Position numbers and translations under genes: made by a program
Notes under the pieces: model-generated
Database searches by the model: none
Seen by the model: the letters and a program-made list of their open reading frames with translations, nothing else
What the model was told of the DNA's origin: nothing
From: Pelagibacterales bacterium SAG-MED13
GTDB taxonomy: Bacteria; Pseudomonadota; Alphaproteobacteria; Pelagibacterales; Pelagibacteraceae
DNA: 61,194 nucleotides
Assembly: GCA_014654165.1 (NCBI GenBank)
Contig: JACWDK010000005.1
Location: 1-61,194 of the forward strand
Direction: 5' to 3'
In this document: positions 24,582 to 34,155 of the stretch, one piece after another
How the letters are laid out: the number at the start of each line of letters is the position of its first letter
Position numbering within the stretch: position 1 is the stretch's first letter

Positions 24582-25289
24582 TTACCCAAAATTTTGCAAA
24601 AATGGAAAAATACTTAATAAATAATATCCCAAAGCTTGTAGTTTGTTAGTTAATATCAAAACACCGGTAATTAAAAGAATTATTCCCCCTGATTTTGAAA
24701 TTATATTGATATTTTTTTTAAAATTTTTAGAGAAGATTAAAAATCTTTGAATTAAGTAGCCAGATAAAATAAAAGGTAAAGCCAGTCCTAAAGAATATAA
24801 AGATAGTAGAAAAATAGCCTTAACTAAAGTCTCCTCTATTGCAGCTAATGCTAGAATTGAACCTAAAATTGGACCTATGCATGGCGTCCATCCAAAACCA
24901 AACGCTAAACCTATAATGTATGGAAAAATAAAACTTTTTGTTTTTTTTGCCTCTAGTCTTTTTTCAAAATTTAAAAAATTTAAATTTATAAGGCCGATAA
25001 GTTGTAATGAAAAAATAATAATAATTAAACCTGCGATTATTCTTAGCACTTGAGAATTCTGCAATAAAACTTGACCTAAAAATGAGGCAGTCGCACCAAA
25101 TATTATAAAGACTGTTGAAAAACCAAAACAGAATAAGATTAAGGGAAATATATTAATTCTTTTATCTGCTAATAATTCTTGCAACGATTGGCCAGATACA
25201 AAAGATATATATCCTGGTATAAGAGGTAAAACACAAGGAGATAGAAAACTAATTAATCCTGCTCCAAATGCTAAAAATAATTCAATCAT
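24582..25289 (-). CDS. ccdA: Cytochrome c biogenesis/thiol-disulfide transmembrane protein CcdA
   Basis: A 235-aa protein with six TM segments. The two redox cysteines are in SPCVLPLIPGY (TM1) and GWTPCIGPILGS (TM4), the CcdA/DsbD-beta signature. It carries electrons from thioredoxin across the membrane for cytochrome c maturation or other periplasmic reductases. Its ATG overlaps the ppc stop by one base. Confidence 0.9.
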   Translation of the reverse strand: MIELFLAFGAGLISFLSPCVLPLIPGYISFVSGQSLQELLADKRINIFPLILFCFGFSTVFIIFGATASFLGQVLLQNSQVLRIIAGLIIIIFSLQLIGLINLNFLNFEKRLEAKKTKSFIFPYIIGLAFGFGWTPCIGPILGSILALAAIEETLVKAIFLLSLYSLGLALPFILSGYLIQRFLIFSKNFKKNINIISKSGGIILLITGVLILTNKLQALGYYLLSIFPFLQNFG

Positions 25290-27976
25290 TATCCAGTATT
25301 TTTCATTGCAGCTGAAATTCCAGCTATTGAGGTTAACAAAGCATCATTTAAATATTTTTTATTTTGACTACTATTATTATTCCTCAGTTTTTTAATTACA
25401 ATTGGTTGAATAATATTCAAAACTTCAGAATATATATTTCTTACAATAATAGTTGTCCTAAATTGTTTTCTAGAATTCATTATTTCTTTGGGAGTTATCT
25501 TCTTGTTTAATTTCTTAATAGTATCAAATTGAAATCTTAATCTTTTACCAACCCTTTTTAAACTTTTATCTGCAAGATAATGCTCATATATTTTTGATAT
25601 CTCAGGATCAGCTTTTGAGATCACCATATCAAGCATATCCATCATAGAATTAAAAAAAGGCCAATTTCTCTCCATGTCATAAAGAGTTTTCCTAAATTGT
25701 TTAATATATGAATATCTTAAAGCCTCTGCACTTCCAAGCCATGCAGGTAACATCAGTCTTATCTGTGTCCAAGCAAAAACCCATGGGATTGCTCTTAAGC
25801 TTTTTATATTATCCAAATTTTTTCTTTTTGAAGGTCTGGATCCTATTGAAAGTTTCCCTAGTGCTTTGTGAGGAGTAACAGTTTTAAAATATTTAATGAA
25901 ATCTAAACTATGGTTAATATTTTTTCGATATGAATTTTTAGAAATATCAGACATTTTGCTTATTAAAGATCTCCAATTTTTCTTTGGAGTTGGTGGTGGA
26001 TTTAATGTTGCATCAGTAACTGCGCCTATATAACTGCATAAGTTATATTTTGCTAAAGGTTCATATCCATATTTTTGTTGTATCACCTCACCTTGATCAG
26101 TAATTCTTATTTTTCCATTTACTGAATTTGGAGGTTGTGATCTTAATGTTGCTTGAATAGGCCCACCCCCTCTTCCTGGTGATCCCCCTCTACCATGAAA
26201 GAAAGTTACATTTACTTTATATTTTTTACCTAACTTAATAATTGATTCTTGGGCTTTATACTGATGCCAATTTGCACAAATTTTTCCTGCATCTTTACTA
26301 GAATCTGAATATCCTATCATTACTTCTTGATTGTTATTAATTAATTTTCTGTACCACGATTGTGAGAATAAACTTTCCATAATTTCATTGGCATTGACTA
26401 AATCATCTAAAGTTTCAAATAGAGGGACTACTCTTAGTTTATTTTTTATATTTGTCTCTTTTTGTAAAAAATATACAGATAAAATATCAGATGCTGAATT
26501 AGTCATCGAAATAACATATGCACCCAAACACTCTGAGGGTTCATTAGCTAATACTTTAAATGTTGACCATACCTCCTTATTTTCTCTGTTTTTAAAATTA
26601 AATTTATTAATGTAATTTTTTTTAGTTATTAGCTTTGATTTTAGAAAATCTATTTTTTCTTTTTCACTAAGTTTAAAATAGTCTTTCTTGTATTTTTTCT
26701 TAACAAATTCAGCGATTAATTGACTATGTCTTGAAGACTCTTGCCTGATATCAAGTCTAGCTAAGTTAACACCAAAACATTTAGCTCTTCTCATTAAATC
26801 TAATAATTCACCACTTGCAATGTTTTCATTCTGATTTTGTTCTAAAGACTCTCTAACGACTCTTAATGGTTTCAATATTTCCTCTCTAGAATTCAATAAT
26901 TTATTTTGATCTAAAGGTTTCTTATTTACTAGATATCTTTCAATTGATCTGTGGGTGACTCTCATTTTGTCTCTCAAAGGTCTAAGAAAGACACGGTAAG
27001 GTTCAAATGATTTTCCTACCTTTCTTTTAATTTCTTTCGAACATTTCCCCATAGAATAAGATCTAATTAGTTTTGTTAAAGCTTTTTCATATAATTTGGC
27101 AGCTTCCCATCTGGATAATAAAATAACCTTTTGAGTAACTTCTGCTGTTACATTAGGATTGCCATCTCTGTCACCCCCCATCCATGATCCAAATTCTATT
27201 GGATTAAAATTTTTTGGTAATCCCTTTTTCATGTTTTGGACAAATATAGAATTTAATCTTCTATAGACTTTAGGAATAGTGTCCCATAAACTATCTTCAA
27301 TTATAGCAAGTCCCCATCTTGCTTCATCAAAAGGTGATGGTTTAAATCTTTTTAAGTCGTCAGTATTCCAAATAATTGTTAACTCATCAAAAAGTTTTTT
27401 ATCTAAAGCTTTTAATTTAGAGGGATAGTTTTTTAAAAGATTTCTTTGCTCAAAGATATCAATTATATTATGATACTTCTGAATCAAAGTTCTTCTTTTA
27501 ACTTCAGTTGGATGAGCAGTTAATACGATTCCTATATCTAAATTTTTAGCAGTATTATATATTTTATTATTTGAGATATTTCTATTTTCAAAAAGATTTT
27601 CAAAAATTTCTTCTATAAATAAGTTGTTATTTGTAATTTTTTTTTTACTATTTTCATATTCATTTAAACTTCTCGATGTATCAATCAGTTCAGCCAAATT
27701 CATAAAGTTCATAAAATGAGTAAATGCTCTAGTTAACTTAAATGTATTTTTTGGACTAAGAGCTTTAATTGCTTTTATTACTTTTTTATTTGTATTCTTG
27801 AAATTAGAATTTTTTTTGTTAGTTTTTGATAACTTTCTAACTTTTTCAACTAATTCGAAAAAACTTTGACCCTCTTGCTCTTTTATCACCTTCCCTAGGA
27901 TATTTCCTATATACCTAACATCCTCTCTTAAAAGTTTAGTAGGAATTCTCTCGTAATAAAGATCTCTTTTTTGCAT
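25289..27976 (-). CDS. ppc: Phosphoenolpyruvate carboxylase
   Basis: An 895-aa enzyme of normal bacterial length. The catalytic motif TAHPTEVKRRT (about 154-164) and FHGRGGSPGRGGGP (about 594-607) are intact, plus GSWMGGDRDGNPNV near 263-276 and a C-terminal MKNTG with the invariant final Gly (QNTG in other members). It carboxylates PEP to oxaloacetate, an anaplerotic step. Upstream of ccdA in the same transcript. Confidence 0.95.
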   Translation of the reverse strand: MQKRDLYYERIPTKLLREDVRYIGNILGKVIKEQEGQSFFELVEKVRKLSKTNKKNSNFKNTNKKVIKAIKALSPKNTFKLTRAFTHFMNFMNLAELIDTSRSLNEYENSKKKITNNNLFIEEIFENLFENRNISNNKIYNTAKNLDIGIVLTAHPTEVKRRTLIQKYHNIIDIFEQRNLLKNYPSKLKALDKKLFDELTIIWNTDDLKRFKPSPFDEARWGLAIIEDSLWDTIPKVYRRLNSIFVQNMKKGLPKNFNPIEFGSWMGGDRDGNPNVTAEVTQKVILLSRWEAAKLYEKALTKLIRSYSMGKCSKEIKRKVGKSFEPYRVFLRPLRDKMRVTHRSIERYLVNKKPLDQNKLLNSREEILKPLRVVRESLEQNQNENIASGELLDLMRRAKCFGVNLARLDIRQESSRHSQLIAEFVKKKYKKDYFKLSEKEKIDFLKSKLITKKNYINKFNFKNRENKEVWSTFKVLANEPSECLGAYVISMTNSASDILSVYFLQKETNIKNKLRVVPLFETLDDLVNANEIMESLFSQSWYRKLINNNQEVMIGYSDSSKDAGKICANWHQYKAQESIIKLGKKYKVNVTFFHGRGGSPGRGGGPIQATLRSQPPNSVNGKIRITDQGEVIQQKYGYEPLAKYNLCSYIGAVTDATLNPPPTPKKNWRSLISKMSDISKNSYRKNINHSLDFIKYFKTVTPHKALGKLSIGSRPSKRKNLDNIKSLRAIPWVFAWTQIRLMLPAWLGSAEALRYSYIKQFRKTLYDMERNWPFFNSMMDMLDMVISKADPEISKIYEHYLADKSLKRVGKRLRFQFDTIKKLNKKITPKEIMNSRKQFRTTIIVRNIYSEVLNIIQPIVIKKLRNNNSSQNKKYLNDALLTSIAGISAAMKNTG

Positions 27977-27993
27977 TACTAAAAAATAAAGTT

Positions 27994-28842
27994 TTAATCT
28001 TTGTAAGGAACAACTTGATGTTTTTGTGTGCCAAGTTTATCTATACCCAAGATTACTTCTTCTCCTCCCTTTAAAAAATGTGGAGGAGACATATTTTCTC
28101 CAACTCCGGGAGGTGTTCCAGTACAACAAATATCGCCTGGATGTAAACTCATACAAGAGCTCATGTAAGAAACTAAAGTTTTGACGTCAAAAATCATTTT
28201 TTCAGTATTTCCGGTTTGCATTCTTTTTCCATCTACATCTAAAAACATATTTAAATTTTGAAAATCTGGTAGCTCATCTTTTGTAACTATATATGGCCCA
28301 ATAGGTCCAAAAGTATCAAAGCCTTTACCTTTATCCCACGTTAAGCCTTTGTTTTTTTGAAAATTTCTCTCACTTACATCGTTTACAAGAAAAAAACCAA
28401 GGACATGATCTAGAGCATTGTCGATACTTACATTTATCGCTTTCTTTCCTATTACAAAACCTAGTTCCACTTCCCAGTCTGTATGATTAGATCCTTTAGG
28501 AACTATAATTGGATCATTTGGACCAGTTATACAGCTTGTAAATTTTGAAAAGATAATTGGCTCTTTCGGAGCTGGCAAGTTTTGTTCTTCAGCATGGTCT
28601 TTAAAATTTAATCCTATACCAATAAATTTTTCCGGTTTTGAAACACAAGCACCAATTCTTAAGTTTGAATCTAACTTTGGTAAATTTGAAATATCAGAAT
28701 TCTTAATTTTATCTATTATTTCAAAGTTTAAACTTTCTGGATTAAAATCATCTATTATTGATGATAAATCTCGATAATCGCCTTCATTATCTATAATAGC
28801 TGGTTTTTCTTTATTTATATTTCCTACTCTTAATAATTTCAT
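27994..28842 (-). CDS. Fumarylacetoacetate hydrolase family protein
   Basis: A 282-aa FAH-domain protein: GLNFKDHAEEQ (about 76-86), IIFSKFTSCITGPNDPI, EVELGFVIGKKA metal-site Glu residues and a TGTPPGVG near 242-249. This family includes 2-hydroxyhepta-2,4-diene-1,7-dioate isomerase, ureidoglycolate lyase and acylpyruvases. It follows the aldehyde dehydrogenase by 3 bp in the same direction, suggesting one catabolic pathway. Exact substrate unknown. Confidence 0.87.
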   Translation of the reverse strand: MKLLRVGNINKEKPAIIDNEGDYRDLSSIIDDFNPESLNFEIIDKIKNSDISNLPKLDSNLRIGACVSKPEKFIGIGLNFKDHAEEQNLPAPKEPIIFSKFTSCITGPNDPIIVPKGSNHTDWEVELGFVIGKKAINVSIDNALDHVLGFFLVNDVSERNFQKNKGLTWDKGKGFDTFGPIGPYIVTKDELPDFQNLNMFLDVDGKRMQTGNTEKMIFDVKTLVSYMSSCMSLHPGDICCTGTPPGVGENMSPPHFLKGGEEVILGIDKLGTQKHQVVPYKD

Positions 28843-28845
28843 TTT

Positions 28846-30288
28846 TTATCCTTTAATTCCTAAGTGAGTATACTTCACATTTAAATAATCTTTAATAGCC
28901 ATTGAACCACCCTCTCTTCCATATCCACTTTGTTTAATTCCTCCAAATGGTGCCTCTGCTATAGCTACCATACCAGTATTTACTGCAACAGAACCTGTTT
29001 CTAACCGTTCTGATGCCAGATGAGCCACTTCCATAGAATTTGTACACACATAACTACATAATCCAAGTTCATGATTGTTAGCTCGTTTTATGACTTCATC
29101 AAATGACTTAAAAGACAACATTGGAACAAGTGGACCAAAAGGTTCTTCTTTCATAATTGTAAAATCGTCTTTTACATCATCAAATATAGTTGGTTCATAA
29201 AAAAATCCCTTGTTAAAGCCTGCTGGTCTTTTTCCACCAAGTAAAACCTTGGCTCCTTCTTTTTTAGTTTTTTCAACTAAAGCTTCTATTTCATTTAATC
29301 TTTTTTGAGTTGTTAAGGGTCCTAATTGGGTATCTGGATCCATACCATTGCCGATTTTTAATTTTTTTGTTTTTTCTACGAATAAATTAACAAATTCATC
29401 TTTTTTTTCTTCTTGGATATAAAATCTATTTGGGGATATACATACTTGTCCATTGTTTCTAAATTTTGCTGCAATTGCCATATCTGCTGCTTTTTTAATA
29501 TCAGCATCGTCAAAAACTATAAATGGTGAATGGCCACTAAGTTCCATTGTAACTCTTTGAACTTTGTCAGCAGCTTGTTTTAAAATTAATTTTCCTACTC
29601 TTGAAGAACCTGTGATGGATATCTTTTTAACTATATCTGAAGCTATTAGCTGTTGAGCAATACTAGGTGGATCCCCAGATAAAAGATTTACAACACCAGG
29701 TGGCACCCCACATTCACTGCAAATATCTACCATTTGCATAACAACCCCTGGAGTTATCACGTCAGGCTTTATTATCACTGAACAACCAGCAGCTAATGCT
29801 GTTGAAATTTTTCTAGCTGATAGAACCGCGGGAAAATTCCATGGAGATAAAGCAGCAACCACTCCCACAGGCTGATAATATACATGCACTCTAGTATCTT
29901 CAAATCTACTCTCTACAGTTTGACCATAAATTCTTTTTGTTTCCTCAGCATTCCACTCAAATATATCTGCTGCACCATTGATTTCACCTTTTGCTTCAGT
30001 CAAAGGTTTTCCAACTTCTAATGTCATCCATTTAGCGAGTACATCTTGTTTTTCTCTCATCTTATCTGCTATCCGTCTAATGATATAAGATCTTTGCCAT
30101 GGTGCAGTTTTCTTCCAAATCTCCAAACCTTTTTCAGCTGACTTAAGAGCTCTATCAACATCTTGAGTAGTTGCTTTAGAAGCATGACCTATAACTTCTT
30201 CAGTAGCTGGATTAATTACTTCATAAGTTCCTTTGTCGGATGATTGTTGCCATTTACCATCAATAAATTGACCAAATTTTTCGTACAT
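28846..30288 (-). CDS. NAD(P)-dependent aldehyde dehydrogenase (succinate-semialdehyde type)
   Basis: A 480-aa ALDH with PWNFPAVLSARK, general-base Glu in VTMELSGHSP and nucleophile Cys in NNGQVCISPNRF (about 280), then EEPFGPLVP and GREGG near the end. Size and motifs fit succinate- or glutarate-semialdehyde and glycolaldehyde dehydrogenases. LSGHSP differs from the usual LGGxxP. Coupled to the FAA hydrolase. Substrate is not assignable from the sequence. Confidence 0.87.
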   Translation of the reverse strand: MYEKFGQFIDGKWQQSSDKGTYEVINPATEEVIGHASKATTQDVDRALKSAEKGLEIWKKTAPWQRSYIIRRIADKMREKQDVLAKWMTLEVGKPLTEAKGEINGAADIFEWNAEETKRIYGQTVESRFEDTRVHVYYQPVGVVAALSPWNFPAVLSARKISTALAAGCSVIIKPDVITPGVVMQMVDICSECGVPPGVVNLLSGDPPSIAQQLIASDIVKKISITGSSRVGKLILKQAADKVQRVTMELSGHSPFIVFDDADIKKAADMAIAAKFRNNGQVCISPNRFYIQEEKKDEFVNLFVEKTKKLKIGNGMDPDTQLGPLTTQKRLNEIEALVEKTKKEGAKVLLGGKRPAGFNKGFFYEPTIFDDVKDDFTIMKEEPFGPLVPMLSFKSFDEVIKRANNHELGLCSYVCTNSMEVAHLASERLETGSVAVNTGMVAIAEAPFGGIKQSGYGREGGSMAIKDYLNVKYTHLGIKG

Positions 30289-30331
30289 ATTTTAATCTAA
30301 CATTACTACAGGTTGTGTCTACTATGTAATT

Positions 30332-30359
30332 TTTACACATTACAAAAATTTGGTACAAT
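30332..30359 (+). promoter_or_regulatory. Probable promoter of the GYD-domain gene
   Basis: TTTACA (30332-30337), 16-bp spacer, TACAAT (30354-30359). The gene's AAAGGAG RBS follows about 22 bp downstream. Five of six consensus bases in each hexamer. Confidence 0.5.
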
Positions 30360-30393
30360 AATATTTTAAAAAATTAAAATAAAGGAGTTATAA

Positions 30394-30720
30394 ATGAAAG
30401 CGTATATAATGGGAAACTATACTGAAAAAGCATTTCAGGGTTTTTTAAAAGATCCTAAAACGGATAGAAAAGCAGTAGTTGAAAAATTAACTAAGGCTAT
30501 GGGTGGAACGATGCACAGTATGGATATAGTTAGAGGTTCTTATGACTTTGTGGTTGTAAATGAGTTAACTAGTTTTGAAGATTTTGCAGCTGTCAAACTC
30601 GTAGTAGAAGCCTCAGGTGCTGTTAGAAATTTAACTATATTAGAAGCTATAGATTTTAATAAAGCTACAGTTAAAGCAAGTGAAGTTGCTTCTGGTTCAT
30701 ATAAAGCACCAGGACAATAA
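30394..30720 (+). CDS. GYD-domain protein
   Basis: A 108-aa protein with RBS AAAGGAG. It carries the GYD-like segment RGSYDFVVVNELTSFEDFAAVKLVVEASGAVRN, a small ferredoxin-like domain of unknown function. Monocistronic: its own promoter upstream and a terminator directly downstream. Resembles in size and fold the small proteins of the 18178-22030 operon. Confidence 0.8.
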   Translation: MKAYIMGNYTEKAFQGFLKDPKTDRKAVVEKLTKAMGGTMHSMDIVRGSYDFVVVNELTSFEDFAAVKLVVEASGAVRNLTILEAIDFNKATVKASEVASGSYKAPGQ

Positions 30721-30723
30721 TTT

Positions 30724-30762
30724 TATTTTTTTCTTCCAGTGCGCGGGCTGGAAGTTAAAATA
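30724..30762. terminator. Bidirectional intrinsic terminator
   Basis: CTTCCAG and CTGGAAG flank an 8-nt G/C-rich loop (about 30733-30754). A T-rich run lies on the left side and an A-rich run on the right. It can end both the GYD gene and the convergent thioesterase transcript. The GC-rich loop stands out in this AT-rich window. Confidence 0.6.
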
Positions 30763-30763
30763 A

Positions 30764-31234
30764 TTAATTTTTAAGTTTAGAAAAAAATTTTAGATTAGAA
30801 TTATCAAACTCTTTTTGATTTTTTTTTATATAATCATCCATTATATTAACTTTCTCTTCCTCAAATTCTGATACTTTTCGTGAATTGAGATCAACATACA
30901 AAGCCAAAACTTCAATTGTTGAAGCTAAATATTTTTTTGTTTTATGGACCATTTCCATTTTATATAAAAGCCTTTTCTTATCGTGTGCAAAAAATAACAA
31001 ATTTACATCAACCTCATCGTTAACTTTAAGCTCTTGATTATAAGTAATATTTGTTTCTACAATCATAGTACTTTTTCCTGTAGTTCTAGCCGAGTGTTCA
31101 CCCATTTTAAAATTATCATTTAATGTATCTGAACCATATTTATCAAATATTAATAAATAATAAGAAACATTCATATGATCGTTATAATCAATCCACTCTT
31201 TAATTATTTTTTGAGAACTTAACTTTATGGGCAT
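30764..31234 (-). CDS. Acyl-CoA thioesterase (hot-dog fold)
   Basis: A 156-aa single hot-dog protein: EWIDYNDHMNVSYYLLIFD has the catalytic Asp and HMN of the 4HBT/YbgC-like family, and VETNITYNQELKVNDEVDV follows. In related contexts it is annotated as a thioesterase of carnitine or aromatic catabolism. Twenty bp downstream of the DUF779 gene, same strand. Acyl substrate unknown. Confidence 0.8.
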   Translation of the reverse strand: MPIKLSSQKIIKEWIDYNDHMNVSYYLLIFDKYGSDTLNDNFKMGEHSARTTGKSTMIVETNITYNQELKVNDEVDVNLLFFAHDKKRLLYKMEMVHKTKKYLASTIEVLALYVDLNSRKVSEFEEEKVNIMDDYIKKNQKEFDNSNLKFFSKLKN

Positions 31235-31254
31235 TTATAGGTTTGATAAATTAA

Positions 31255-31608
31255 TTAATGGTTTGGATTTTCATTGTCCACTACAAGACATATCTCAGAT
31301 TTAGTTAAAAATCTTCTTCCAGTTCCATTGTCCAGAGAAAACATTCCACCAATGCCTTTTACTGCGTCAATTGTTAGATCTGTGTGTTTCCATTTTTCGT
31401 ATTGATCCGCATTCATATAGAAAGGAACTCCGCCAATCTCTCCTAATTTAATATCGTTGTCTCCTAAAGGGAATTCACCCTCTTGAAAACACATTGGTGC
31501 ACTTCCATCACAACACCCTCCAGATTGATGAAACATTAATTTTTCTCCATATCTCTCCTGAAGTTCTGATAATAAATTAAGTGCTGAGTGAGTTGCTGAT
31601 ACTTTCAT
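31255..31608 (-). CDS. DUF779 family protein
   Basis: About 117 aa from the preferred ATG at 31608 (MKVSATHSAL). An in-frame Met six codons earlier is less family-like. The FHQSGGCCDGSAPMCF cysteine-rich motif (about 33-48) and ending GRRFLTKSEICLV are diagnostic of DUF779. This family is commonly found beside acetaldehyde-type ALDH genes, as here (about 50 bp downstream of one), and probably supports that enzyme. Mechanism unknown. Confidence 0.88.
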   Translation of the reverse strand: MKVSATHSALNLLSELQERYGEKLMFHQSGGCCDGSAPMCFQEGEFPLGDNDIKLGEIGGVPFYMNADQYEKWKHTDLTIDAVKGIGGMFSLDNGTGRRFLTKSEICLVVDNENPNH

Positions 31609-31660
31609 ATTTTTTCTCTGGCCCATGATATCGAATCATGGACCAGTATATATTATTTGT

Positions 31661-33205
31661 TTAAAAGAAGCCTAATTTCTTTTCAGCATAAGAAACATGT
31701 AAGTTCTTATTCTGTCTGTAATGACTAAGCATCATTTTATGAGTCTCTCTTCCAACACCTGATTGTTTGTAACCACCAAATGGAGAGTGAGCTGGATATG
31801 CATGGTAACAATTAGTCCACACAATTCCTGCTTGTATTGCTCTACCCATTCTGTAAGCAATATTACCATTTCTAGTCCAAACACCTGCACCTAAACCGTA
31901 AAGAGTATCATTAGCAATTTCTAATGCTTCTGCTTCATCTTTAAATTTAATCACAGATACTACAGGGCCAAAGATTTCTTCTTGAGAAATACGAGATTTA
32001 TTGTTGGTCTCAAAAATTGTAGGCTGGATATAATTTCCTTTTTCCAATCCACTATTTAATTTACCAACAGCTCCACCAGTAAGAACTTTTGCACCCTCTT
32101 TTTTTCCAAGATCAAGATAAGATTTAATCTTCTCCATTTGTTCAACCGAAGCTTGAGCCCCAATCATAGTTTCCATCTTTAATGGATTATCTTGAACAAC
32201 TGCTTTAGTTCGAGCTATACATTTTTCCATGAATTTATCGTAGATAGACTCCTGAACTAATGCTCTACTCGGACAAGTACATACTTCACCTTGGTTCAAG
32301 TTAAACATTACGAAACCTTCAACACATTTGTCCAGAAAATCATCATCTTTTTCCATGATATCTTCAAAGAAAATATTTGGAGATTTTCCACCTAATTCCA
32401 ATGTAATTGGAATAATGTTTTGGGCCGCGTACTGCATGATCAATCTTCCAGTAGAAGTTTCCCCAGTAAAAGCAACTTTTGCAACTCTTTTAGAAGATGC
32501 TAAAGGTTTACCTGCTTCTAATCCAAAACCACTTACAATGTTTACAACTCCTGGAGGTAATAGATCACCTATTAATTCCATCATAACCATAATTGAAGCT
32601 GGTGTTTGTTCTGCTGGTTTTAAAACTGAACAATTACCTGCAGCTAAAGCTGGAGCTAATTTCCAAGTAGCCATTAATAATGGAAAGTTCCATGGAACAA
32701 TCTGACCAACTACTCCTAATGGTTCAGGTATGTTGTAAGAGTATTGAGAGTTACTGATCTCAGCAACAGAACCTTCCTCAGCTCTAATTACTCCAGCAAA
32801 ATATCTCCAGTGATCAATTACCAAAGGCAAATCAGCTGCCATACACTCTCTTATAGGTTTTCCGTTATCTAAACATTCAGCTGTTGCAAGTAAGTTTAGG
32901 TTTTTTTCCAAAACATCAGCTATTTTCATCATTATGTTCGATCTTGTAGTGATGTCAGTTTTTCCCCATGTTTTAAAGGCTTCGTGAGCTGCATCTAATG
33001 CTGCTTCGACATCTTTATCATTTGATCTTGCCACTGAACAGATAGTCTCATTTGATATCGGACTAGGATTATCAAAATACTTTCCTGATAAAGGTTCTAC
33101 AAATTTACCATTTATGTAGTTTCCATATTTAGATTTAAATGGAAATTTAACCTTTAAATGAGATGTATCTAATACAGATGACACTTTCATTGTTTCTGCA
33201 CTCAT
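31661..33205 (-). CDS. Aldehyde dehydrogenase (acetaldehyde/ExaC-AldB type)
   Basis: About 514 aa from ATG 33205, chosen because GAGGAG lies 6 nt upstream and MSAETMKV begins the normal ALDH length. The frame stays open upstream to 33400 (see the separate entry). Motifs: [13 protein letters not shown], general-base Glu in [13 protein letters not shown], nucleophile Cys in [21 protein letters not shown], and a C-terminal [19 protein letters not shown] typical of the acetaldehyde dehydrogenase branch. The DUF779 partner supports that. NAD-dependent oxidation of acetaldehyde or a similar short aldehyde is inferred. Confidence 0.9.
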   Translation of the reverse strand: MSAETMKVSSVLDTSHLKVKFPFKSKYGNYINGKFVEPLSGKYFDNPSPISNETICSVARSNDKDVEAALDAAHEAFKTWGKTDITTRSNIMMKIADVLEKNLNLLATAECLDNGKPIRECMAADLPLVIDHWRYFAGVIRAEEGSVAEISNSQYSYNIPEPLGVVGQIVPWNFPLLMATWKLAPALAAGNCSVLKPAEQTPASIMVMMELIGDLLPPGVVNIVSGFGLEAGKPLASSKRVAKVAFTGETSTGRLIMQYAAQNIIPITLELGGKSPNIFFEDIMEKDDDFLDKCVEGFVMFNLNQGEVCTCPSRALVQESIYDKFMEKCIARTKAVVQDNPLKMETMIGAQASVEQMEKIKSYLDLGKKEGAKVLTGGAVGKLNSGLEKGNYIQPTIFETNNKSRISQEEIFGPVVSVIKFKDEAEALEIANDTLYGLGAGVWTRNGNIAYRMGRAIQAGIVWTNCYHAYPAHSPFGGYKQSGVGRETHKMMLSHYRQNKNLHVSYAEKKLGFF

Positions 33206-33400
33206 TTTTTCTCCTCTTTTTTTTTTAGTTGATTTAATGTTATTGTTTTTTCTAGATTTATTTAAACGCTTACTGGTCGCAGTTCTTTTTGCCACAAGCT
33301 TTCTTCTCGTTTTGATTTTTTTTCTAGATTTTTGGACCAATTTAGATCTTTTATTTTTGGTCGTAGGTTTTGCTATTTTTTTTCTAATTTTAATAGCCAT
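33206..33400 (-). other. Open, in-frame Lys/Arg-rich leader upstream of the aldehyde dehydrogenase
   Basis: From an ATG at 33400 the ALDH frame can be extended by 65 codons, of which 30 are Lys or Arg, with no hydrophobic core. It resembles a histone-H1-like or ribosomal-protein-like basic tail, not a targeting signal. No clear RBS precedes 33400, while the internal ATG at 33205 has a strong one. It could be a basic extension made from a second start, a remnant small gene, or chance open frame in A-rich DNA. Confidence 0.35.
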
Positions 33401-33555
33401 GAAAGATCTAACTAAGAAATTTAACGTGTGTCCATTTGTTATAATTATATTTTCTACTTATAATTGTATTTATACTATATGTTGTGTAATTAATTTTACT
33501 AATTAATATTTTTCAATAATTGATTGGTCAAAAAATATTTATATAAAAGGACTTT

Positions 33556-34155
33556 ATGAAAACAATTAGACCTTTTGGTCCAATTTTAGGTAAGACGAGA
33601 GTTACAAATAATTTTATAAAAAAACTTAATCAAGAATTTGACCTAAAAGTTAAATCAAATTTTAAAGACTATAGTTCAGAATTAACTAGTCAAATCAAAA
33701 ATGAGGTTAAAATTAATAAATCTTTTGTTGATAAATATTTATCAAAAGAAATAAAAAAATTTGCCCTAGATTTTTTGAGAAAAGATAACATAAAGAACAT
33801 AAAAGATATTAAGATATTAAATTTGTGGGTAGTAAGACAATTTAAAGGTGAATATAATCCAGTACATTATCACACTGGTGATTTGTCAGGAGTAGGATAT
33901 ATAAAAATACCTTATAATATGACAACAAATAAATTGGTTAAAAATAAAAAGATAAAAACAAATGGCACTATAGATTTTATTAACGGCCAAAAAAATTTTT
34001 TAAGTCAAAGTATTTATAATATTATACCAAAAGTTGGGGACTTAATTTTGTTTCCTAATTATCTTATGCATACAGCTTATCCATTCAATGTAAAAGGTGA
34101 AAGGAGATCTTATTCATTTAATATTAAAATAGTTTATAAAAATAATAAAGAATGA
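33556..34155 (+). CDS. Putative 2OG-Fe(II) oxygenase (TIGR02466-like)
   Basis: A 199-aa protein. The core segment LWVVRQFKGEYNPVHYHTGDLSGVGYIKIP supplies the first His and acidic ligand. HTAYPFNVKGERRSYSFNIKI gives the distal His and the 2-oxoglutarate Arg. This small dioxygenase type is common in marine bacteria and phages. Substrate unknown. Its end overlaps the homocysteine methyltransferase start by 4 bp (ATGA). Confidence 0.75.
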   Translation: MKTIRPFGPILGKTRVTNNFIKKLNQEFDLKVKSNFKDYSSELTSQIKNEVKINKSFVDKYLSKEIKKFALDFLRKDNIKNIKDIKILNLWVVRQFKGEYNPVHYHTGDLSGVGYIKIPYNMTTNKLVKNKKIKTNGTIDFINGQKNFLSQSIYNIIPKVGDLILFPNYLMHTAYPFNVKGERRSYSFNIKIVYKNNKE

